From positions 1 to 11,588 of the forward strand of contig USGA01000009.1 of NCBI GenBank assembly GCA_900554085.1: a stretch of 11,588 nucleotides of DNA. The letters are read 5' to 3'. A program made the translations under genes and the position numbers. Origin of the DNA: an uncultured Clostridia bacterium (GTDB lineage: Bacteria; Bacillota; Clostridia; Christensenellales; CAG-917). Shown piece after piece: positions 6,752 to 11,588 of this stretch (position 1 is its first letter; the number at the start of each line of letters is the position of its first letter). The notes beneath the pieces were generated by a model. That model saw nothing but the letters and a program-made list of their open reading frames with translations. It was not told the DNA's origin and did not search any database.

Positions 6752-6780
6752 ATTCTATCATTACGGGGGCAACATTTCAA
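6752..6780 (-). promoter_or_regulatory. σA-type promoter of the DUF4364 gene
   Basis: On the minus strand TTGAAA (6780-6775) and TAGAAT (6757-6752) are separated by exactly 17 nt (6774-6758). The predicted start near 6745 gives a leader of about 80 nt before the GTG at 6664. Confidence 0.72.
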
Positions 6781-6999
6781 TACTTTGGCGGAATTTTTTT
6801 GCGGGTCGCAACTTGTAGTATTCCCGCCTGTTTCGTGCCACAAAAGCGACGAAGCAGGCGCGGACGGGGACAATGGTGCGCGTAAAACCACACGGAGTGC
6901 GCGGACGGGCGACGCACCGTCGCGTTCGCGCGCTCGCCGTCGTGCTTGCGTGCCCTCGCCGCGGGGCGCCGCCGCCGGTCTGCGCGTGTGCCCGGACGC
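6781..6999. other. GC-rich intergenic stretch between two minus-strand genes
   Basis: Between the DUF4364 promoter and the M20 terminator I see no convincing gene. The part from about 6865 to 6999 is very rich in G and C (repeated GCG, CGC and GCC) and gives open frames on both strands only because stop codons are rare there. A small perfect hairpin, GCGACG (6909-6914) with CGTCGC (6918-6923), is present. Translations are low in complexity and rich in Arg, Ala and Pro, without a ribosome binding site. Confidence 0.55.
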
Positions 7000-7037
7000 A
7001 AAAAAAACACACCCTCCGCGTCGACGGGGGGTGTGTT
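7000..7037 (-). terminator. Strong intrinsic terminator of the M20 peptidase gene
   Basis: Arms at 7025-7037 and 7006-7018 pair over 13 positions (one G-U) around a 6-nt loop; the outer 9 bp are AACACACCC with GGGTGTGTT. Read on the minus strand the stem is followed by eight T residues (the A-run 7000-7007). It lies about 55 nt past the peptidase stop. Confidence 0.92.
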
Positions 7038-7092
7038 CATAGCGGTTTGCCTGATTTTTTAAATTAACTTTAATTACACGTGTTCGGCGCGG

Positions 7093-8559
7093 TCATTTTG
7101 CGAGCATACTGTCGAGACAGTTGACAAAGAATTGCGTGGCGCGTTCCAACTGGTCGACGTGCAGGCGTTCGTTGATTCCGTGTATGCGCGACTGGTCGTC
7201 CAGCGAATTGATGAACGGACCGAAACGGAACACGTTGTCCGTCAGCGGGTTGTAGAAACGCGCGTCCGAAGCCGCTATGAACATATACGGCGCGACCACT
7301 ATGTCGTCGAAAGTGCGCGTGATGGTGTCGGCAAGCCTGTTGTACGCCGTGCAATGCACGTCCGCTTCCGCAGAGGGGTTGGAATAGGACAAAAGATTGA
7401 CCGAAACGTCTTTGCCAAGCAGTTTTTCGAGATAGGCTTTGACGTCGTCCGCGGTTTCTCCCGTAATCATACGGTAATTGATGTTTGCCTTGACCTCTTT
7501 GGGAATGACGTTTCGCGCGTCGCTTCCCCACAGCATAGTCGGGGCAAACGTCGAGCGCACGAGAGCGTTGGTCATAGGAGCCGCTTTTGTGAATATCCAC
7601 TTTACGACGGGGGAAAACACGTCGCGGTTTGTAAGCACGAATTTGAACACGCCCGTACAGTAAGGCGAAAGGGCTTTGAAAGTCTCTTTCGTCATATTGG
7701 TCCAACGTGTTTTCATCGGGTGGGATTCGACTTTGACTATCGCCTCGGAGAGGACGCCGACCGCCGTCGGAGGTTTGGGATTGGAGGCGTGTCCGCCTGC
7801 CTTGTTCACCACCAGTTCGAGGTCGCCGTTGCCCTTCTCGCACGCGCCTATAAGCGCGACGGTGTGCGGTACGCCGAGCAGTTTGCCGTCAAGCACCGTG
7901 CCACCCTCGTCAATCACGAACTCCATTTCCACGCCTTTTTCCTTGAGGTGTCTGACTATGTTGGCGGCGCCGGAAGTGGAATTGCCGGGTTCCTCGTCGT
8001 GACCGAAGCACAGATACAGGTCGCGGTCGAAAACCTTGCCTGCTGCAAGATGATACTCCACGGCTTCGAGCAGCGCAATCATATGCGACTTCATATCCTG
8101 CGCCCCTCTGCCGTAGATGTATCCGTCATCGGTGAGAACTCCCGAGAAAGGGTCGTATTCCCAGCCGTCCTTGGGTGCGGGGACGACGTCGATGTGACTG
8201 AGGTAGCAGCCGCCCTTGAGAGTCGGGTCGGAGCCCTTAAGATGATATATGATGCTGTAACCCGCGATAATGGTTCGCTCGGCTTTGGCGTGCAGAAGCG
8301 GGTACGTCTCGGCAAGCCAGTCGCGGTAATCGAGGAACGGCTGTTCGTTGTCGACGTATTCTTCCACCATAGACACGGTGGGAATGCGGATTGCTTCCTG
8401 CAGGTGTCGCACGGCTGCCGCCTTATCGATGACGGGAAGTTCGTCGGCTTTTCCCGGGAGTTTCTTCGGCTTGTTCAGCGCGGTGCGAATTCCCAGCGCA
8501 AAAAAGAACAGCACTACGGCGGCGGCGATTGCGATTCCGACTATTGCTCCGATACTCAT
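7093..8559 (-). CDS. Membrane-anchored M20 family metallopeptidase (CPS1/PM20D1-like)
   Basis: M20 enzymes are two-zinc hydrolases that remove amino acids or acyl groups from small peptides or acyl-amino acids. The product has 488 residues. A single N-terminal hydrophobic segment (about 3-23, AIVGIAIAAAVVLFFFALGI) should anchor it in the membrane. All metal-site motifs are present: SHIDVVP with His122 and Asp124, GRGAQDMK with Asp155, GHDEEPG with catalytic Glu189 and ligand Glu190, VIDEGG with Asp217, and a late ligand His467 in GINERLHV. The dimerisation lid includes NKAGGHASNPKPP (252-264). GHDEEPG together with the length near 490 and the N-terminal anchor fits the carboxypeptidase S/PM20D1 subgroup better than PepV or DapE. 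The ATG at 8559 follows AAAGGGG, 8 nt upstream on the minus strand. It is a single-gene unit between its own promoter and terminator. The substrate cannot be told from sequence. Confidence 0.92.
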   Translation of the reverse strand: MSIGAIVGIAIAAAVVLFFFALGIRTALNKPKKLPGKADELPVIDKAAAVRHLQEAIRIPTVSMVEEYVDNEQPFLDYRDWLAETYPLLHAKAERTIIAGYSIIYHLKGSDPTLKGGCYLSHIDVVPAPKDGWEYDPFSGVLTDDGYIYGRGAQDMKSHMIALLEAVEYHLAAGKVFDRDLYLCFGHDEEPGNSTSGAANIVRHLKEKGVEMEFVIDEGGTVLDGKLLGVPHTVALIGACEKGNGDLELVVNKAGGHASNPKPPTAVGVLSEAIVKVESHPMKTRWTNMTKETFKALSPYCTGVFKFVLTNRDVFSPVVKWIFTKAAPMTNALVRSTFAPTMLWGSDARNVIPKEVKANINYRMITGETADDVKAYLEKLLGKDVSVNLLSYSNPSAEADVHCTAYNRLADTITRTFDDIVVAPYMFIAASDARFYNPLTDNVFRFGPFINSLDDQSRIHGINERLHVDQLERATQFFVNCLDSMLAK

Positions 8560-8594
8560 ATTCGTATCCCCTTTGTTCGGTTTGAGTTAAACAA

Positions 8595-8623
8595 ATTATA
8601 CCGCCTGCGGGCGCATATTTCAA
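8595..8623 (-). promoter_or_regulatory. Near-consensus σA promoter of the M20 peptidase gene
   Basis: On the minus strand TTGAAA (8623-8618), a 17-nt spacer, and a perfect TATAAT (8600-8595) lie about 36 nt upstream of the peptidase ATG. This is the best -10 match of any assigned promoter in the window and suggests substantial constitutive expression. Confidence 0.85.
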
Positions 8624-8902
8624 GAGGGAGGGCGCAAGCGCCGTGGTTAAAAGCGATACGCTCTCCCGAGAGGAAGTGGGGGACAAAAAGTCTCGCAAAT
8701 TGCAGTTTTCCCTGTAAAAAGGCATTATTTTGCATTATCAGTTATTGCGGTGCCGAAATAAGGCAAAAATGCAACAACGGAGCGGGGGCGGTCGGCAGAG
8801 CGGGGTTCGGCGTCTGTTTCGAGCGAAATCGACCGATAAGGCGATAAATAGGGACGATGAGAGAAAAAAGCCTTTATACGGCTGAAACGGCTCAAATAGT
8901 GG

Positions 8903-8931
8903 GCGCAATATGTGAAATGCTGTTATTGCGC
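8903..8931. repeat. Perfect 8-bp inverted repeat
   Basis: GCGCAATA (8903-8910) and TATTGCGC (8924-8931) pair perfectly around a 13-nt loop within the long noncoding stretch. There is no T-run after it on the + strand. It could be part of an RNA or an operator-like site; nothing nearby decides between these. Confidence 0.4.
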
Positions 8932-9096
8932 GCAACATCGACGGGAAACTCGCTGTTGCCTGTGAATAGCCGCTTTTTGATAAAATGCGGCGGATTTTTA
9001 CGTGGAGAAAGAAAATGCTCCGCAATTTTCCGACGGGGCGCTTTTTGCCGTTTGCCACCGCAAAACCATTCTCGTTTTCTTTACATTTTAGAAATG

Positions 9097-9159
9097 AGTA
9101 CTCTCGAAAAATTTGATTTTGAGAGAGGTTTTATAAAAAGCGCATTTTTTTAGAGTACT
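9097..9159. repeat. Nested inverted repeats bounded by AGTACTCT/AGAGTACT
   Basis: AGTACTCT (9097-9104) is the exact reverse complement of AGAGTACT (9152-9159). Inside, CTCTC (9101-9105) can pair with GAGAG (9121-9125), with flanking AAAA and TTTT extending the stem around a short loop. The two pairings share 9101-9104 and so exclude each other in RNA. A T-run at 9144-9151 precedes the right arm. The layout looks like a small switch or a terminator-like structure, or the ends of a short palindromic element, but it has no adjacent gene. Confidence 0.4.
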
Positions 9160-9586
9160 ATTTGACAATTTTCTTCGATTGAGCGGCGTGGCGAGGGTTT
9201 GTTGCGGGCGTGCAGGGTATTGCTCGGTTCGGCATCTGTCGAGCATTGCGTTAGTCTCCTGTGTGTCTTGCGGGGCAATTTTCGGCGCAATATTTGAGAA
9301 ATGTATAATTGTTGGGGCAGTTGAGCGGCGCGTTTGCCGCGGTTTGTCGTACGACCGTCTGCGGGGTGCGGAGAATGTTTGTTTGCGTAGGCGTACGACG
9401 CTGTGAGCGGACGGGTGGGTGTGCCGTGACGGGATTGTTGTCGATGTCTCATATATTGCTGTCGGGTTTGACTGCTAGAAAACGTTGTCCGACGGCGTGC
9501 GCGTTTGATTGACGTTATTTTCGTCGAGCGTATGCGGGCTTTATCGGAGTGGGCGCGAGGGCGCATCGGCACAAAGTCGGGGTGAT

Positions 9587-9631
9587 GGGGCGGGCGGTTG
9601 GGTGCGGGGTTGGGTGCGGGTTTGGCGCGGG
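9587..9631 (+). other. G-run cluster with G-quadruplex potential
   Basis: Runs of three or more G lie at 9587-9590, 9592-9594, 9600-9602, 9606-9609, 9612-9614, 9618-9620 and 9629-9631. The four runs 9600-9620 are separated by loops of 3, 2 and 3 nt, and 9587-9609 by loops of 1, 5 and 3 nt, so two overlapping canonical G3 quadruplex patterns are present on the + strand. Further G-runs (9688-9699) reach almost to the pckG -35 box at 9715. Whether the structure forms in the cell is unknown. Confidence 0.6.
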
Positions 9632-9714
9632 CGGGAGCGACGGGCGGACGGCAGGGCGGCGCGCATTGCTAACTGGGAGAAAATTTTGGGTGGGCGGGGC
9701 GGCGTGAAATTAGG

Positions 9715-9744
9715 TTGACACCTTGCGGGGTGTGGTTGTAATAT
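9715..9744 (+). promoter_or_regulatory. σA-type promoter of pckG
   Basis: A perfect -35 TTGACA (9715-9720) is followed after 18 nt by TAATAT (9739-9744, 4 of 6 consensus bases). The predicted start near 9751 leaves a leader of about 120 nt. The AT-rich TAATATTTTAAG stands out from the very G-rich flank. Confidence 0.72.
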
Positions 9745-9760
9745 TTTAAGGAAGCGCGTA

Positions 9761-9849
9761 TGCGCGCCCGTAGCGCCCGTACGTACGGGAGCGCGCGCAC
9801 CGAAAACGCAACAACATTTTGACGACTTGTCGTCGGTCGGGTGCCGACG
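9761..9849 (+). promoter_or_regulatory. Structured 5' leader of pckG
   Basis: TGCGCGC (9761-9767) pairs with GCGCGCA (9793-9799), enclosing the perfect 14-nt palindrome CCCGTACGTACGGG (9776-9789). Downstream, GACGA (9821-9825) can pair with TCGTC (9830-9834), or CGTCGG (9831-9836) can pair with CCGACG (9844-9849); these two stems share bases and exclude each other. No T-run follows any stem, so this is not an obvious transcription attenuator. The palindrome could equally be a binding site for a dimeric repressor just downstream of the promoter. No known riboswitch class is recognised. Confidence 0.45.
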
Positions 9850-9869
9850 GCGCGTCGCTCGGAGGTAAT

Positions 9870-11588
9870 ATGAAGTTTCAAAGCAAAGGAGTTCAGCAGT
9901 TTGTCGAAGAAAGCGTTGCTCTTTGCACGCCCGACAAAGTCGTGCTCATCGACGGCAGCGAGGAACAACTCGAGGCTCTCCGTGCCGAAGCGGTTTCTAC
10001 CGGCGAGATGATTAAACTCAATCAGGATTTGCTCCCCGGTTGCTATCTGCATCGTACCGCGGTCAACGACGTGGCTCGCGTTGAAGGACGCACTTTCATC
10101 TGCACCGAGAAAAAGGAAGACGCCGGTCCCACCAATAACTGGATGCAGAAAGACGAAGCCTACAAGATGCTCAAGGAAATCTACAAGGGCGCAATGAAGG
10201 GCAGGACGATGTACGTCATTCCTTATTCTATGGGCGCCGTGGGTTCTCCTTTCTCCAAAATCGGTATCGAACTCACCGACAGCATTTACGTCGTGCTCAA
10301 TATGGTCATTATGACCCGCGTCGGACAGAACGTTCTCGACACTCTCGGCGACAGCGACGATTTCGTGCGCGGTCTCCACGCAAAAGCCGACATCGACGAA
10401 GAAAAGCGTTACATCTGCCAGTTCCCCGAGGACAACACCATTATGTCCGTCAACAGCGGTTACGGCGGAAACGTTCTGCTCGGCAAGAAGTGCTTTGCGC
10501 TCCGTATTGCTTCCTATCTCGGACGTCAGGAAGGCTGGCTTGCAGAACATATGCTTATTCTCGGACTCGAGAAGCCCAACGGCGAGACCAAGTATATCGC
10601 GGCGGCGTTCCCGTCTGCCTGCGGCAAAACCAACCTCGCAATGCTCATTCCGCCCGAGGAATTCGCAAAGAAAGGATATAAAGTTCACACCGTCGGCGAC
10701 GATATCGCCTGGATAAGAGTGGGCGCGGACGGCAGAATGTACGCCATCAACCCCGAAAACGGTTTCTTCGGCGTCGCTCCCGGCACCAACGCGAAGTCCA
10801 ACCCCAACGCGCTGGCTTCCACCCGCAAGAACACCATCTTCACCAACGTGGTGCTCAACACCGACAACAACACCGTGTGGTGGGAAGGCCTCGACAAGAA
10901 TCCTCCCGAACACGCAATCGACTGGAAGGGCAATCCGTGGACTGCGGAAGACAGGGCGAACGGCGTCAAGGGCGCTCACCCCAATTCCCGTTTCACCGCT
11001 CCCGCCAAGAACTGCCCCTGCATTTCCGACAGGTTCGAAGACCCCCAGGGCGTCCCGCTCGACGCAATCATCTTTGGCGGCCGTCGCGCGAAGACCGCTC
11101 CGTTGGTTTATGAGGCGAGAGACTGGAATCACGGCGTATTCGTCGGCTCCATAATGGCGTCCGAGACCACCGCGGCCGCAAGCGGTGCGGTCGGTGTGGT
11201 GCGTCGTGACCCGATGGCAATGCTGCCTTTCTGCGGCTACAATATGGGCGACTATTTCGCGCATTGGATTGAGATGGGCGACAAGGTCACCAAGAAGCCC
11301 AAGTTCTTCAACGTCAACTGGTTCCGCACCGACGAAGAAGGTCACTTCCTGTGGCCGGGATTCGGCGACAATATGCGCGTGCTCGACTGGATTATCCGTC
11401 GCACCGAAGGCACCGCGGACGCGGTTGAGACCCCCATCGGTTACGTTCCCAACCCCGAGGATATCAACCTCGAAGGTCTGGATATGACCAAAGAGGACAT
11501 CGCCAATCTGCTCACCGTCGACAAGACCCTCTGGAAAGAGGACGCGGAAAATATTGAAGGCTTCTACGCCAAACTCGGCGACAAACTG
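9870..11588 (+). CDS. pckG: GTP-dependent phosphoenolpyruvate carboxykinase (3' end outside window)
   Basis: This cytoplasmic enzyme interconverts oxaloacetate plus GTP with phosphoenolpyruvate, CO2 and GDP (EC 4.1.1.32). It serves gluconeogenesis or, in fermenters, CO2 fixation toward oxaloacetate. The 573 codons in the window cover nearly the whole protein (family about 600-620), so only a few dozen residues are missing. The GTP-type P-loop is FPSACGKTN at 247-255 with the characteristic Cys251. Mn ligands are Lys207 (GKKC), His227 (AEHMLILG) and Asp278 (GDDIAW). The mobile substrate loop has Arg70 in ARVEGRT. SMGAVGSPFSKIGIELTDS (120-138), NPENGFFGVAPGT and WPGFGDN (495-501, guanine pocket) are all typical. 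GGAGG (9861-9865) lies only 4 nt before the ATG. Most Firmicutes use the unrelated-in-sequence ATP enzyme (pckA), so the GTP type is a useful lineage marker. Confidence 0.96.
   Translation, partial: MKFQSKGVQQFVEESVALCTPDKVVLIDGSEEQLEALRAEAVSTGEMIKLNQDLLPGCYLHRTAVNDVARVEGRTFICTEKKEDAGPTNNWMQKDEAYKMLKEIYKGAMKGRTMYVIPYSMGAVGSPFSKIGIELTDSIYVVLNMVIMTRVGQNVLDTLGDSDDFVRGLHAKADIDEEKRYICQFPEDNTIMSVNSGYGGNVLLGKKCFALRIASYLGRQEGWLAEHMLILGLEKPNGETKYIAAAFPSACGKTNLAMLIPPEEFAKKGYKVHTVGDDIAWIRVGADGRMYAINPENGFFGVAPGTNAKSNPNALASTRKNTIFTNVVLNTDNNTVWWEGLDKNPPEHAIDWKGNPWTAEDRANGVKGAHPNSRFTAPAKNCPCISDRFEDPQGVPLDAIIFGGRRAKTAPLVYEARDWNHGVFVGSIMASETTAAASGAVGVVRRDPMAMLPFCGYNMGDYFAHWIEMGDKVTKKPKFFNVNWFRTDEEGHFLWPGFGDNMRVLDWIIRRTEGTADAVETPIGYVPNPEDINLEGLDMTKEDIANLLTVDKTLWKEDAENIEGFYAKLGDKL

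Larger units (their letters stand above)
8624..9714. other. Long stretch without a convincing protein gene
   Basis: About 1.1 kb separates the M20 promoter from the pckG promoter. Open frames here (for example 98 codons from 8857 and 140 codons on the minus strand at 9150-9572) are short, atypical in composition and without recognisable motifs. The first half (to about 9170) is less GC-rich than the genes and has several small inverted repeats. The second half becomes steadily richer in G and T on the + strand. Short motifs recur: GGCGCAATAT (8902-8911, 9284-9293), CAATTTTC (9023, 9166, 9275) and TTGAGCGGCG (9179-9188, 9321-9330). A perfect TATAAT at 9304-9309 has no matching -35. An untranslated RNA or decayed DNA are both possible; I recognise no RNA family. 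Confidence 0.5.

Noticed and set aside
8771..8840. tRNA-like GGTTCG segment
   Set aside because: No acceptor stem, anticodon loop or TTC-A-N-TCC T-loop could be assembled around it.
7132..8847. Plus-strand open frame of about 570 codons across the M20 gene
   Set aside because: The minus-strand M20 protein has all metal ligands, a promoter, ribosome binding site and terminator. The opposite frame is a shadow rich in Arg, Val and His.
8857..9153. 98-codon + strand frame in the long noncoding stretch
   Set aside because: The ATG has only a poorly spaced AGGG, the composition differs from neighbours, no motif is visible, and it runs through the nested inverted repeat.
9150..9572. 140-codon minus-strand frame
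   Set aside because: The translation is very rich in Arg, Thr, Ser and Gln with low complexity, as expected for the complement of G/T-rich noncoding DNA. No promoter or ribosome binding site supports it.
9669..11345. Minus-strand open frame of about 560 codons across pckG
   Set aside because: It is antisense to the unambiguous PEPCK reading frame and has no recognisable motifs or start signals.

Overview
The window is ordinary-looking bacterial chromosome, GC-rich, with compact operons, σA-type promoters and GGAGG-like ribosome binding sites. The gene set points to a Gram-positive member of the class Clostridia: minD/minE beside a SpoIVFB-like M50 protease, a DUF4364 winged-helix protein, a ROK glucokinase and an RNase E/G. 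The GTP-type phosphoenolpyruvate carboxykinase is less usual for Firmicutes, and together with the GC-rich codon use it suggests an uncultured or recently named clostridial lineage. That placement is inference. I see no plasmid, phage, transposase, CRISPR array, tRNA or rRNA.

Layout. Positions 1-2023 are the end of a cell-division and membrane-protease operon on the + strand: minD (5' end outside the window), a divergent minE overlapping it by 10 nt, a small one-helix membrane protein, and a SpoIVFB-like intramembrane protease whose ATG follows the preceding stop directly. A promoter at 2063-2091 then drives a ROK sugar kinase (2143-3093). A 328-nt gap with two strong hairpins precedes an RNase E/G protein (3422-4867). 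An extended -10 promoter (4892-4920) precedes a medium-chain dehydrogenase-like protein that has lost most zinc ligands (4974-5963), closed by a clear intrinsic terminator (6016-6043).

Two minus-strand genes follow, each with its own promoter: a DUF4364 regulator-like protein (6128-6664) and a membrane-anchored M20 peptidase of the CPS1/PM20D1 type (7093-8559), the latter with a strong terminator. Between the M20 promoter and the next gene lie about 1.1 kb with no convincing protein gene, ending in a very G-rich tract. A consensus promoter (9715-9744) and a structured leader of about 120 nt then lead into pckG (9870 to the window end, missing only its last few dozen residues).

The genes do not form a single pathway. 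Glucokinase and PEPCK sit at opposite ends of central carbon flow, RNase E/G is general RNA turnover, and the min/spoIVFB cluster is division and possibly sporulation. No clearly new system is present. The points most worth checking are the short membrane protein in the SpoIVFA position, the zinc-poor dehydrogenase, the structured leaders of the RNase and pckG genes, and the long G-rich noncoding block before pckG.
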